Positions 34,927 to 44,046 of a stretch of DNA of 64,000 bases are shown here, piece after piece. How positions within the stretch are numbered: position 1 is the stretch's first letter; every line of letters starts with the position of its first letter. Position numbers and translations under genes: made by a program. The notes under the pieces are model-generated. The model saw nothing but the letters and a program-made list of their open reading frames with translations, searched no databases and had not been told where the DNA came from. This DNA is from Xanthomonas dyei (GTDB lineage: Bacteria; Pseudomonadota; Gammaproteobacteria; Xanthomonadales; Xanthomonadaceae), in the NCBI RefSeq assembly GCF_002939865.1, contig NZ_MDEE01000005.1, forward strand, positions 62,001 through 126,000, given 5' to 3'.

Positions 34927-36216
34927 ATGACCACTCGCGTTCTCACCGGCATCACCACTTCCGGCACCCCGCACCTTGGCAATTACGTCGGCGCGATCCG
35001 TCCGGCCATCCAGGCAAGCGCCGGCGACGATGCGGAGAGCTTCTATTTCCTGGCCGATCTGCACAGCCTGATCAAGGCACAGGACCCGGCGCGCACGCAA
35101 CGCTCCACGCTGGAAATCGCCGCCAGCTGGCTGGCCTGTGGCCTGGACCCGGACAAGGTCTGGTTCTACCGCCAATCGGATGTGCCCGAGACCACCGAGT
35201 TGATGTGGTTGCTCACCTGCGTGGCCGGCAAGGGCATCCTCAATCGCGCGCATGCCTACAAGGCGGCGGTGGACAAGAATCGCGCCGACGGCGAAGACGA
35301 CGATGCCGGCGTGAGCGCCGGGTTGTTCATGTACCCGGTGTTGATGGCGGCGGACATTTTGATCTTCAATGCGCACAAGGTGCCGGTAGGACGCGATCAG
35401 ATCCAGCACATCGAAATGGCGCGCGATTTTGCGCAGCGCTTCAATCATGTGTACGGGCACGAGTTTTTCACCTTGCCCGATGCGGTGATCGACGAGCAGG
35501 TGTCCACCTTGCCTGGCCTTGACGGCCGCAAGATGAGCAAGAGCTACGGCAATACGATTCCGCTGTTCGCTCCGCGCGAGGAACTGCGCAAGCTGGTGTT
35601 CTCGATCCTGACCGATTCGCGTGCGCCGGGCGAAGCCAAGGACACGCAAGGGTCGGCGTTGTTCCAGCTGTATCAGGCCTTTGCCACGCCGCAGGAAACG
35701 GCCGCCTTTGCGCAGGCATTTGCCGACGGCATCGGCTGGGGCGATGCCAAGCAGCAGTTGTTCGAGCGGATCGACCAGGAGATCGCACCGCTGCGCACGC
35801 GTTACGAGGCGCTGATGGCCGAGCCGGCCAAGATCGAAGCGATTCTGCGCGCCGGCGGAGTACGCTTGCGTGCGCGTTACGCCACGCCACTGCTGGCCGA
35901 GCTGCGCGCTGCGGTGGGTCTGCGCGATCTGTCCGATCAGGCGGGTCCTGCGGCCGCGCAGGCGGGCGAAAAAATCGCCTTGCCGGTGTTCAAGCAATAC
36001 CGCGAGAACGATGGCCAGTTCTATTTCAAGTTGAACGACGGTGCCGGTGCGCTGCTGTTGCAGAGCGACGGCTTCGCCTCGCCACGCGATGCAGGCCAGC
36101 TGATTGCACGGCTGAAACAGGCCGAGCAGGCCAGCGATCTGCAACTGCCAGGCGTGCATGCGCAGGTGCAAGCCGATGCGGTCCTTGCGGCGATGCGGGT
36201 GCTGCGCGAGGCGTGA
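34927..36216 (+). CDS. trpS: Tryptophanyl-tRNA synthetase with C-terminal extension
   Basis: Charges tRNA-Trp. The 429-residue class I synthetase has the HIGH-like HLGN (16-19), GEDDDAGVSAGLF with the MYPVLMAADILIF helix, and KMSKS at 202-206. Typical bacterial TrpRS has about 330-350 residues. The final 85-90 residues here form an extra domain containing FKQYRENDGQFYFKLNDGAG and LQSDGFASPRDAGQLIARL. It recalls the YegP/DUF1508 two-stranded repeat. The extension follows a normal helical end, so it is a fusion rather than misannotation. Confidence 0.93.
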   Translation: MTTRVLTGITTSGTPHLGNYVGAIRPAIQASAGDDAESFYFLADLHSLIKAQDPARTQRSTLEIAASWLACGLDPDKVWFYRQSDVPETTELMWLLTCVAGKGILNRAHAYKAAVDKNRADGEDDDAGVSAGLFMYPVLMAADILIFNAHKVPVGRDQIQHIEMARDFAQRFNHVYGHEFFTLPDAVIDEQVSTLPGLDGRKMSKSYGNTIPLFAPREELRKLVFSILTDSRAPGEAKDTQGSALFQLYQAFATPQETAAFAQAFADGIGWGDAKQQLFERIDQEIAPLRTRYEALMAEPAKIEAILRAGGVRLRARYATPLLAELRAAVGLRDLSDQAGPAAAQAGEKIALPVFKQYRENDGQFYFKLNDGAGALLLQSDGFASPRDAGQLIARLKQAEQASDLQLPGVHAQVQADAVLAAMRVLREA

Positions 36217-36400
36217 TCGATGCGGGTGCGGCAAGGTGCGGCAACCGCCTTGCGCGCGTGGGGATTGCATCGCAGCTGCAATGCCGAGATCCGGCAGCAC
36301 GTCTGCCTAGTGCTTGAAGTCGTCGTGTTAATGCATCGTTGCCTGGAATCATCGGCACACCGCGCGCCCACTGCCTGCGCCTACACTGCGGCTGTCTTTT

Positions 36401-36529
36401 TTAGAGCGGCTAGCGACACGTAGCGAGCAGTTGTCAGGTGGTTGTGGACGCCGCGCAGTGACCCGAGTGTGCGTGTGGTACATCCCACACCGAACAGAGG
36501 CCGTACAGTCGTTTTGTCAGTTGCTCTTA
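36401..36529 (-). repeat. MITE-like element, copy A (diverged, inverted)
   Basis: Starts TTAGAGCGGCTAGC and ends GTTTTGTCAGTTGCTCTTA, the same termini as copies B-D but in the opposite orientation. The inner part keeps GAGCAGTTGTCAGGTGG but has lost about 18 bases and many matches. It ends 17 bases before the MBL-hydrolase start, so it may form part of that gene's leader. Confidence 0.75.
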
Positions 36530-36545
36530 TCGCCACGGAATATGA

Positions 36546-37490
36546 ATGACCGCATTGAACGATCCCAGCATCCACACCATCGATACCGGCTTTGGCGGCG
36601 TGCAGTTCGACGCGGCGTATCTGATTGTCGAGGGGCAACGCGGGGCGCTGGTCGATTGCGGGACCTCGCTGTCGGTGCCGCACATGCTGGCGGCAGTGCG
36701 GGCCTCGGGGCTGACGCCGGCGCAGGTGGAATGGTTGATCCTGACCCATGTGCACCTGGATCACGCCGGTGGTGCCGGTGCCTTGCTGCAGCATCTGCCC
36801 AATGCGCGCGTGCTGGTGCATCCACGCGGTGCGCCGCATTTGATCGACCCCACACGCCTGATTGCCGGTGCGACCGCGGTGTATGGCGAGGCGGAAATGG
36901 CGCGCAGTTACGGCGAAATCGTGCCGGTACCGGCCGAGCGCGTGGTGGAGGCGGTCGATGGTCACTCGGTGTTGCTGGGCGAACGCGCGCTGCGTACGAT
37001 CGATACGCCGGGACACGCGCGCCATCATCTATGCGTGTGGGATGCACGCAGTCGTAGCTGGTTCACCGGCGACACCTTCGGGCTGTCGTATCGCCAGCTC
37101 GATAGCGCGCAGGGCGCTTTCATCCTGCCGACCTCTTCGCCGGTGCAATTCGAGCCGGAGGCGATGCTGCAGTCGATCGCGCGGCTGATGGAGACCGCGC
37201 CGGAGGCGATGTATCTGACCCACTACGGGCGGGTCACTTCGCCGGAGCCATTGGCGCAGGCGCTGATCGAGCAGATCCATGCGATGACCGCCATCGCACT
37301 GAGCTGCGCACAGCATACGGACCGCCATTGCTGCATGGTGGCGGTGTTGACCGAACTGTATCTGGAGCGCGCCCGCCTGCACGGCTGCCGCCTGGACGAC
37401 GCGGCGGTGGCGCAGTTGCTGGCGATCGATATCGAACTCAACGCGCAGGGCCTGGCGTGTTGGCTGGATCGCGCAACGCGGACCAGTTAG
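36546..37490 (+). CDS. MBL-fold metallo-hydrolase
   Basis: A 314-residue metallo-beta-lactamase-fold enzyme with the Zn-binding motif THVHLDHAGG, a second histidine in TPGHARHHL and the bridging aspartate in FTGDTFGLS. A third histidine lies in YLTHYGRV. The C-terminal 70 residues are mostly helical. The mid-size single-domain form is common among thioesterase-like or lactonase-like hydrolases. The substrate cannot be read from the sequence. The start is immediately downstream of MITE copy A. Confidence 0.85.
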   Translation: MTALNDPSIHTIDTGFGGVQFDAAYLIVEGQRGALVDCGTSLSVPHMLAAVRASGLTPAQVEWLILTHVHLDHAGGAGALLQHLPNARVLVHPRGAPHLIDPTRLIAGATAVYGEAEMARSYGEIVPVPAERVVEAVDGHSVLLGERALRTIDTPGHARHHLCVWDARSRSWFTGDTFGLSYRQLDSAQGAFILPTSSPVQFEPEAMLQSIARLMETAPEAMYLTHYGRVTSPEPLAQALIEQIHAMTAIALSCAQHTDRHCCMVAVLTELYLERARLHGCRLDDAAVAQLLAIDIELNAQGLACWLDRATRTS

Positions 37491-37638
37491 CGCGCTTGGA
37501 GTGGCTGGAAAAAACTTCTAGAACGCTGCATCAATGGCGGCGTGGATGCCGTCGAACCAGTCGATTAGCTCTGACGCTGACCTAGGTCGTGAGCGTCAGT
37601 GTCGGTTGGATGTTCCCAAGCCGAGCTAGTCGAGGGCG

Positions 37639-37992
37639 CGATGCCCTCGCCGCTTGCGGGACACGCCGTGAATCCGTCCGTGGAGGCTCCTTGGCGGCAT
37701 CCATGCCGCCAAGGGTCCCGCAAGCGGCGAGGACACCGCGCCAGAAAGTAAGTCGGTTGCTTTCTTGAAAGCTTGTTGGTTGCTCGGCTTGCGTTGGAAA
37801 GCTCACCGAAACCACGGTGATCCGAACAACATGCATCGTGCGTTGCTTGCACCCTGCATACCGACATTCCCGACTGGCCCTTGCCTGCCGATCGTCTCTG
37901 GACCTTACGACGCGGCATGGATGCCGCGTAAGCGCCTTACAAGGACGGACTTGCGGCGTGTTCCGCGATGGTGGGCGGGCAAGAGCCCTGCA
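37639..37992 (+). repeat. Structured interspersed repeat, copy 2 (nested palindromes)
   Basis: Homologous to 346-590. Perfect 16-base arms TCGCCGCTTGCGGGAC (37,647-37,662) and GTCCCGCAAGCGGCGA (37,715-37,730) enclose an inner palindrome, TTGGCGGCAT-CC-ATGCCGCCAA (37,691-37,712). A third hairpin, ACGCGGCAT-GG-ATGCCGCGT, lies at 37,910-37,929. The right end shares GCGATGGTGGGCGGGCAAGA with copy 1. No coding frame is credible from 37,491 to 38,397, a stretch occupied by this repeat and MITE copy B. Confidence 0.75.
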
Positions 37993-38143
37993 TCCAAGCC
38001 GCAGATCGGCCGCTCTGCCCGCGATGCATCCATACCGTAGGAAAGATGTTGTGTGTGATCTGCTTCATCGGCGTTTGGCGAAATGAGACATTCTCGATGA
38101 CGCTATCTGCGCGCTAGCTTCACTCAAACAGCGCCCCCGCGCT

Positions 38144-38290
38144 TTAGAGCGGCCAACAAGAGGACTGTGCTCACCGCCAGGCGGGCGCAGCCGGTGCTCG
38201 GTGCGGCATGTACCACGCGTCCACTCCGGTTCCTCCGCCCCGTCCACACCCACCTGACGACTGCTCGCGACGTATTGGTAGCCGCTCTAA
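38144..38290 (+). repeat. MITE-like element, copy B
   Basis: A 147-bp element beginning TTAGAGCGGCCAACAAGAGG and ending ATTGGTAGCCGCTCTAA. The interior CGCCAGGCGGGCGCAGCCGG and the conserved CACACCCACCTGACGACTGC match copies C and D. It lies 107 bases upstream of the M28 peptidase start and could carry or disturb its promoter. Confidence 0.85.
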
Positions 38291-38397
38291 GCCAGGAGTG
38301 CAGTCCATGCAATTGAATGCATTCTCGTGTCGTTGCGCTCCGGTGTTGGCTGCACGCTTGTAAACTGTGTGTCATCTATCTGTTGCAAGGCCACGCC

Positions 38398-40059
38398 GTG
38401 AACCCGATGCGCATCCTGTTGTTGTCCGCCTGCCTGTTTGTGGGAGGTGTGGCGCAGGCCGCCAACGATCTGCCCGGTGGCGGCATCGATGCGGAGGCGT
38501 TGTCGCGGCACGTGCGCTTGCTGGCATCGGATGCATTCGAAGGCCGTGCGCCGGCGAGCGCGGGCGAGCAGCGCACCGTCGATTACCTGGTCGAGCAGTT
38601 CAAGGCCGCCGGCGTGCAGCCGGGTGGCGAGCAGGGCGGTTGGACCCAGGCCGTGCCGCTGGTGCGCGCGCAGGTGGAGGGCCCGGTCAGCGCCACGCTG
38701 CGTGTGGGCGGCAAGACGCAGACCTTGGTCAACGGCGCCGATGTGACCTTGCAGAGCCTGCGGCCGATCGACAAGGTGGCGTTGAAGAATGCGCCGCTGG
38801 TGTTCGTCGGTTACGGCATCAGTGCTCCGGAGCGGCAGTGGGACGATTACAAGGGCGTGGACCTGCGCGGCAAGATCGCGGTGGTGCTGATCAACGATGC
38901 CGACTTCGACACCGCACAGCCAGGCGCGTTCGACGGCAAGGCGGTCACCTACTACGGCCGCTGGACCTACAAGTACGAAGAAGCCGCGCGCCGCGGCGCC
39001 GCCGGTGTGTTGATCGTGCACGAGACCGCGCCGGCCGCGTATGGCTGGGCCACGGTGCAGAGCTCGGGCCTGTCGCCGCTGTTCGATATCGAACGCAGCG
39101 ATGCCGATGCACGTGCGCAACACGTGCCGGTGCGTGGCTGGATGCAGCGCAGCTTGGCAGCGTCGTTGTTCACGCAGGCCGGGCTGGATTTCGAACAGGC
39201 CAAGCAGCGCGCGCAGCAGCGCGACTTCGCACCGATTGCGCTGGGCGATGCCACGTTGTCGGTGGACTTCAAGCTCAAGCGCGAACGCGTGGTCACGCAT
39301 AACGTGGTGGCCAAGCTCACCGGCACCCAGCATCCGGACGAGACGGTGATTTTCTCCGCGCACTGGGATGCGTTCGGGATCGGCAAGGCCGATGCCAGCG
39401 GCGATACGGTGCGACGCGGTGCGGTGGATAACGCCACCGGCGTGGCCAGCGTGCTGGAACTGGCGCGCGTGTTCGCCGCCGGCCCCAAGCCGCAGCGCAC
39501 GCTGTACTTCATTGCATTGACCGCCGAAGAAAAGGGCTTGCTCGGTGCCAACTATTACGCGGCACATCCGCTGGCGCCTTTGGACAAGACCGTGGCGGTG
39601 CTCAACATGGAGATGTTCAGCCCCGACGGCCCGACGCGCGATATCGCCTCGTGGGGCCGTGGCCGCGTGTCGCTGGAAGGCGATCTGGAACAGGCCGCCA
39701 AAGCGCGCGATCGCACGTATTCGCCGGACCCGAATCTGGAAGCGGGCTTCTTTTACCGCGCCGATCATTTCGCCTTTGCGCGCATGGGCGTACCGGCGAT
39801 CACCGCAGGCCCGGGTCTGGACATGCTCAAAGGCGGCGTCAAGGCGGGCAAGGCATTGCGCGATACATACTTCGCCGACTGCTATCACCAGCCCTGCGAC
39901 CGCTGGACTCCGCAATGGGATGCCACAGGCCATGCCGCCGATACCACGCTGGTCTACGACGTAGGCGTGGCGCTGGCCAATGGCCGGCAGTGGCCGAGTT
40001 GGCAGGATGGCTCGGAGTTCAAGGCCATCCGCGCCAAGAGCGATGCCGCGCGCAAGTAA
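38398..40059 (+). CDS. Secreted M28-family aminopeptidase
   Basis: A 553-residue exported peptidase. The signal peptide (MRILLLSACLFVGGVAQA) follows a GTG start at 38,398 with AAGG seven bases upstream; ATG 38407 is the alternative. A PA-type insert contains FVGYGISAPERQWDDYKG and LRGKIAVVLINDADF. The di-zinc catalytic domain shows FSAHWDAFG, VDNATGVASVLELAR, ALTAEEKGLLGANYY and RADHFAFARMGVPAI. It probably degrades oligopeptides in the periplasm or outside. MITE copies B and C bracket the gene in the same orientation. Confidence 0.9.
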   Translation: MNPMRILLLSACLFVGGVAQAANDLPGGGIDAEALSRHVRLLASDAFEGRAPASAGEQRTVDYLVEQFKAAGVQPGGEQGGWTQAVPLVRAQVEGPVSATLRVGGKTQTLVNGADVTLQSLRPIDKVALKNAPLVFVGYGISAPERQWDDYKGVDLRGKIAVVLINDADFDTAQPGAFDGKAVTYYGRWTYKYEEAARRGAAGVLIVHETAPAAYGWATVQSSGLSPLFDIERSDADARAQHVPVRGWMQRSLAASLFTQAGLDFEQAKQRAQQRDFAPIALGDATLSVDFKLKRERVVTHNVVAKLTGTQHPDETVIFSAHWDAFGIGKADASGDTVRRGAVDNATGVASVLELARVFAAGPKPQRTLYFIALTAEEKGLLGANYYAAHPLAPLDKTVAVLNMEMFSPDGPTRDIASWGRGRVSLEGDLEQAAKARDRTYSPDPNLEAGFFYRADHFAFARMGVPAITAGPGLDMLKGGVKAGKALRDTYFADCYHQPCDRWTPQWDATGHAADTTLVYDVGVALANGRQWPSWQDGSEFKAIRAKSDAARK

Positions 40060-40145
40060 GACCTGACGGGTCAAACGCCCGCTGCGGTGTTACCGGGCCG
40101 GGCGTTGCATCGCTGGCGATGCCCGTGCGCAGCGCATCCAACCGC

Positions 40146-40291
40146 TAAGAGCAGCTAACAAAACGACTGTGCAGCCGCCAGGCGGGCGCGGCCGGTGCTC
40201 GGAATCGGCATGTACCCCTCGTACACTCCGGTTCCTCCGCGCCGTCCACACCCACCTGACGACTGCTCGCTACGGTTTGTTAGCCGCTCTA
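40146..40291 (+). repeat. MITE-like element, copy C
   Basis: Begins TAAGAGCAGCTAACAAAACG and ends GGTTTGTTAGCCGCTCTAA. The termini are inverted repeats of about 18 bases. The interior is nearly identical to copy D at 51,473 and clearly related to copy B. It is 86 bases after the M28 peptidase stop and 24 bases before the convergent gene's stop, so it may form a bidirectional transcript end. Confidence 0.9.
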
Positions 40292-40315
40292 AAGCGCGGA
40301 GCGTCGGCTGCAGTT

Positions 40316-40711
40316 TTATTTTTTGGGTTTGCCACAGGGATAGCGCTTGCGCAGCGCTTCGATGATCAGGCCGGGAGCGGCTTCGTCCAGGCGCGCATCG
40401 GGTAGCGCGGTGATATCGGCGATGATCGGCAGCAGATCCGGCGGGCCTGCCTTGCCCGCCGGCATGCACCATTGCGTGCGATAGCTGGTGCTGGCCACGC
40501 CGAGCACATAGGCGCCGGCGCGGCTGGCCGAGACCATGACCTTGAGTTCGGGCTGGTTGGGTGCGTCGATCTCCGGCGCCAACGAGCCATCCAGCCCCGC
40601 CTCGATCAACTTGCGTCCGCTGAGTTCCCACGGCTCGAGTGTGCGTGCCGCTGCGGTGGTGGAGAGAACGGTCAGGGCGGCCATGGCCAGCCAGGGAAGG
40701 CGACGTAGCAT
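40316..40711 (-). CDS. Secreted Rap1a/Tai-like small protein
   Basis: A 131-residue protein with signal peptide MLRRLPWLAMAALTVLSTTAAA. The C-terminal half has YVLGVASTSYRTQWCMPAG, followed after about 20 residues by APGLIIEALRKRYPC. The two-cysteine YVxGV...WC...EALR...PC pattern resembles the Rap1a/Tai immunity-protein domain, which protects against the T6SS amidase Tae4/Ssp1. No effector gene is next to it, so it may be an orphan immunity-like or general periplasmic protein. The family call is by pattern only. Confidence 0.6.
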   Translation of the reverse strand: MLRRLPWLAMAALTVLSTTAAARTLEPWELSGRKLIEAGLDGSLAPEIDAPNQPELKVMVSASRAGAYVLGVASTSYRTQWCMPAGKAGPPDLLPIIADITALPDARLDEAAPGLIIEALRKRYPCGKPKK

Positions 40712-41040
40712 CTGCGCTCCGGAAAGATGGGTGAGTTGCACCATAGCGCGCAAGGCGGCCATGAGCATGCATGTAAAGCCTTGACGCGACCAGCAGCGAC
40801 TGCGCGAACAGTAGACGCACGCGCCCGGCGGCCGGCATCGGCATGGCTGCGCGTAGGCTGCACTTGCTTTGCATGGTCCATATCGCGCCTTTCAGCCGCT
40901 CTTGCGTCGCGGCCAAACAGACGCAGCCGTGCGCATCATCGACACGCCAGCGCTGGCGTGGTGGTGCACGCCGTCCAGGCGCCTGATGCCTGCCTGCCAG
41001 GTGTGGTCAGCCGTTTTGGGGCTTGTGCAGGTGCTCTAGA
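40712..41040. other. 329-bp divergent intergenic region
   Basis: Separates the Rap1a-like gene from the EamA transporter pair. Several in-frame starts of the neighbours reach into it but lack ribosome sites. No repeat, RNA hairpin or regulator site stands out. Confidence 0.4.
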
Positions 41041-41970
41041 ATGACCACTTCCGCTGCACTTGGCTCTGGTCCGATGTCTTCCTCTCACAACGCTGCAGCG
41101 CCTGCGCGCAGCGGGTTGGTCGCTCTCGCGTTGCTGCTGGTCTATGTGGTCTGGGGCTCGACCTATCTGGCGATCCGGTTTGCGCTGGAAGGCGGCGCGC
41201 AGCCGCTGACGATGGTGTCCGGCGCGCGCTTCATCATCGCCGGCAGCGTGCTCTACAGCGTGCTGCGTTGGCGCGGCGTGGCGGTACCGACGCGTGCGCA
41301 ATGGAAGAACGTGGCCTTGATGGGCGCGGCCTTGTTGCTGCTGGGCAACGGCATGGTGGTGCTGGCAGAGCGCAGCGTGTCTTCGGGCTTGGCGGCCACG
41401 TCGGTAGCGTCGGTGCCGCTGTGGATGGCGTTGTTCGGCGCGTTGCGCGGGCAGCATGCCAGCGGCGGCGAATGGCTGGGCATCGTGATCGGATTTCTGG
41501 GCGTGGTGTGGCTCAACGCCGGCAGCAGTCTCACCGCAACGCCGGGGGGATTGGTGTTGTTGCTGATCGCGCCGATCGGCTGGGCATTCGGCTCGGTGTG
41601 GTCGCGTGGACGCGATCTGCCATCGCCCTTCATGACTGCTGCCGGGCAAATGCTGTGCGGCGGTGTGCTGCTGGTGAGCACCGGCCTGCTGATCGGCGAG
41701 CGCCCGCAGGCCTGGCCAACACCGCATGGCCTGATGGCGGTGGCGTACCTGTGCGTATTCGGCTCGATCGTGGCGTTCACTGCGTATGTGTGGCTGCTGC
41801 ATCACGTCCGCCCGGCGCTGGCCGGCAGCTATGCCTACGTCAATCCGGTGATTGCGGTGGCGCTGGGGGCGTGGCTGGGGCATGAGCACTTCACCGCGCA
41901 CGACATTGGCGCGATGGCGGTGATTCTGGGCGGCGTGCTGGTGGTCACCCTGGCCAAGGCGCGGCGATGA
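41041..41970 (+). CDS. EamA/DMT-superfamily transporter (YedA-like)
   Basis: A 309-residue inner-membrane exporter with ten predicted helices arranged as two EamA repeats. The first repeat shows VYVVWGSTYLAIRFALEG, and the second ends PVIAVALGAWLGHEHF, the typical PExxP-region equivalent. Drug/metabolite transporters of this type export amino acids or small metabolites; the substrate is unknown. The start may be ATG 41041 or ATG 41074. It overlaps rarD by four bases (ATGA). Confidence 0.85.
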   Translation: MTTSAALGSGPMSSSHNAAAPARSGLVALALLLVYVVWGSTYLAIRFALEGGAQPLTMVSGARFIIAGSVLYSVLRWRGVAVPTRAQWKNVALMGAALLLLGNGMVVLAERSVSSGLAATSVASVPLWMALFGALRGQHASGGEWLGIVIGFLGVVWLNAGSSLTATPGGLVLLLIAPIGWAFGSVWSRGRDLPSPFMTAAGQMLCGGVLLVSTGLLIGERPQAWPTPHGLMAVAYLCVFGSIVAFTAYVWLLHHVRPALAGSYAYVNPVIAVALGAWLGHEHFTAHDIGAMAVILGGVLVVTLAKARR

Positions 41971-42884
41971 GCGCGCCCGTGCCGGTGTCGGCGGTGGAGG
42001 CGCGGCGTGGTCTGTCGATGACCGCCGCGAGCTTTGTGATCTGGGGTCTGGTGCCGCTGTATTGGCATCTGCTCAAGGCGGTGCCATCGCTGCAGATCAT
42101 TGCGCACCGCATCGTGTGGAGCGCGCTGCTGGTGGTGGCGTGGCTGGTGGCGACCTCGGGCCTGCGTTGGTGGCGCACGATTGCCGCGCAGCCGCGCGCG
42201 TTGTGGATGCTGGCTGGCAGCAGCGTGGCGATCGCCTTCAATTGGGGCCTGTACATCTGGGCGATCAACGCCGGGCATGTGATCGAAGCCAGCCTGGGCT
42301 ACTTCATCAATCCATTGCTGAGCGTGTTGCTGGGCGTGCTGGTGCTGAAAGAGCGCCTGCGCGGCATCCAGTGGCTGGCGGTGGCGTGCGCCGCAATCGG
42401 TGTGCTGTGGTTGACCATCGATGCCGGTGCGCCGCCGTGGATTGCGTTGGGGCTGGCGGTGTCGTTCGGTATGTATGGCCTGCTGCGCAAGCTGGTGGCG
42501 GTGGATGCGGTCGCCGGCCTGGGCGTAGAAAGCGTGTATCTGTTCGTGCCGGCGCTGCTGCTGGCGGGATGGGGCGAGCAGGGCCACGGCGGCGCGTTCC
42601 TGAGCGGCTGGGATCTGCGCACCGATCTGCTGCTGATCTTCGGCGGCGTGGTGACGGCGGTGCCGCTGATCGGGTTTGCGTACGGCGTGCGGCGGATCCC
42701 GCTGTCGCTGGTGGGCATCCTGCAATACATCGGGCCGAGCCTGCAGCTGTTGCTGGGCGTGTGGTTCTTCCATGAGCCGTTCGATCAGGGGCGTGCGATC
42801 GGATTCGCTGCGATCTGGGTCGGGCTGCTGTTGTTTGTCGGCGACAGCGTGCTGCGCGCGCGGCAGCCGGTGGCGGTGCGCTGA
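41967..42884 (+). CDS. rarD: EamA family transporter RarD
   Basis: A 305-residue ten-helix DMT transporter. RarD-type features are FVIWGLVPLYWHLLKAVPS near the start, AHRIVWS, NWGLYIWAINAGHVIEASLGYFINP (split here across helices 3-4) and LVGILQYIGPSLQLLLGVW. Overlap with the upstream EamA gene indicates an operon of two transporters. Function in chloramphenicol resistance was proposed for homologues but is not established. Confidence 0.9.
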   Translation: MSAPVPVSAVEARRGLSMTAASFVIWGLVPLYWHLLKAVPSLQIIAHRIVWSALLVVAWLVATSGLRWWRTIAAQPRALWMLAGSSVAIAFNWGLYIWAINAGHVIEASLGYFINPLLSVLLGVLVLKERLRGIQWLAVACAAIGVLWLTIDAGAPPWIALGLAVSFGMYGLLRKLVAVDAVAGLGVESVYLFVPALLLAGWGEQGHGGAFLSGWDLRTDLLLIFGGVVTAVPLIGFAYGVRRIPLSLVGILQYIGPSLQLLLGVWFFHEPFDQGRAIGFAAIWVGLLLFVGDSVLRARQPVAVR

Positions 42885-42930
42885 GCGCGTGCCGGCTGCG
42901 TCCTGTGCGAAGGACGCAGCGAATGCTCGA

Positions 42931-44046
42931 TCAGCTACTTGGTACCGGCATCGGCAACGCGACCGCCAGCGTGGAGGCCGGCAGTGCCTGCGGAGCGGGG
43001 CAGTGTCCGGGGCTGTGTTGAACCTGCGCCAGCCAGTGGTCGATCGGTGCGCCCAGCAGGTCCAGCCGCAACGGCAGGCTGAGATGGTTTTCGCCGCGCA
43101 ACTCGACGTAATGCGCGCGCGTGCTGGCCAGCGCCAAAGTGCGGCCATGCGCCACCGGAATGTGCTGATCGGCATCGCCATGCAGCAGCAACACGCAGCT
43201 GCGCGTGTCGGCCAGCGCCTGCGCCACATCGACATGGTCCAGATCCAGCTTGAGTTGACTGTCGGCGGCGGCGATCACCGCATCGAGATTCTGGTCGGCA
43301 TAGCGCCAGCGTGCGTACGCCGCCACCGCGTGCCCGCGCCAGCCGCTGGGCTGGCTGGTCAGCAAGTGCGGCACCATGTCGCGGATGCCGCGCCCGGCAT
43401 TGGCGAAGGATTCCATCGCCACCACGCCGGCCACGCGCGGGCCGAGTTTGTCGGCAGTGAACAGCGCGGTGGCCGCACCATAAGAAATGCCGAACAGATA
43501 CAGCGGCCCGTGGATTTCGCCGCGCGGCTGCAGTGCGTTGATGACATCGATCACGTCGTCGGACTCGCGCGTGCCGTAGCCCGACGGCCCACCACCGGAA
43601 TGGCCGTGGTTGCGCAGATCGATGGTGATCACCCGATAGCCGGCCTGCGCCAGTTGCAGCGACCATGGCAGCAGCGAATCGCCGTCCATCATCCAGCCGT
43701 GCAGCAACACCACGGTGCCGCGCGGCACCGGCGGCGGCACGCGGGGCACGCTGAAGCTGAAATCCACATCCAGCGCATGCGCCGGGTCGTTGCGCTGACC
43801 CAGGTAGCGGTAGTGCATGGCGTAGTGGCCCGGATCGATCGCACGCCAGAAGATCGGCACCGCATCGCGCGTGACCACATGGCCGCTGCGGTTGGGCACC
43901 GTGGCGATGGTGGCGGCGATGCGTTCTTCGTCCAGCAACGGCGACACGCCACCGGGCGCGACCAGGCGCTCGCTGAGCGAGGTGGAGGACGAAGAGCAGC
44001 CGGCCAGCCACAGGCAGGCGCAGGCCAGCAGAAACAGGCGCGTCAT
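42931..44046 (-). CDS. Lipoprotein alpha/beta-hydrolase
   Basis: A 371-residue protein with a lipoprotein signal (MTRLFLLACACLWLAGCSSS). An alpha/beta-hydrolase domain follows: oxyanion strand VVLLHGWMMDGDS, then DLRNHGHSGG, the nucleophile elbow FGISYGAAT (Ser in GISYG) and LLHGDADQHIP near the acid residue. The final histidine is in GENHLSLP. An esterase or peptidase role in the envelope is inferred. It is convergent with rarD. Confidence 0.82.
   Translation of the reverse strand: MTRLFLLACACLWLAGCSSSSTSLSERLVAPGGVSPLLDEERIAATIATVPNRSGHVVTRDAVPIFWRAIDPGHYAMHYRYLGQRNDPAHALDVDFSFSVPRVPPPVPRGTVVLLHGWMMDGDSLLPWSLQLAQAGYRVITIDLRNHGHSGGGPSGYGTRESDDVIDVINALQPRGEIHGPLYLFGISYGAATALFTADKLGPRVAGVVAMESFANAGRGIRDMVPHLLTSQPSGWRGHAVAAYARWRYADQNLDAVIAAADSQLKLDLDHVDVAQALADTRSCVLLLHGDADQHIPVAHGRTLALASTRAHYVELRGENHLSLPLRLDLLGAPIDHWLAQVQHSPGHCPAPQALPASTLAVALPMPVPSS

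Noticed and set aside
38287-40074. A 595-codon minus-strand frame opposite the M28 peptidase
   Set aside because: Antisense artefact; the plus-strand product has signal peptide and metal motifs.
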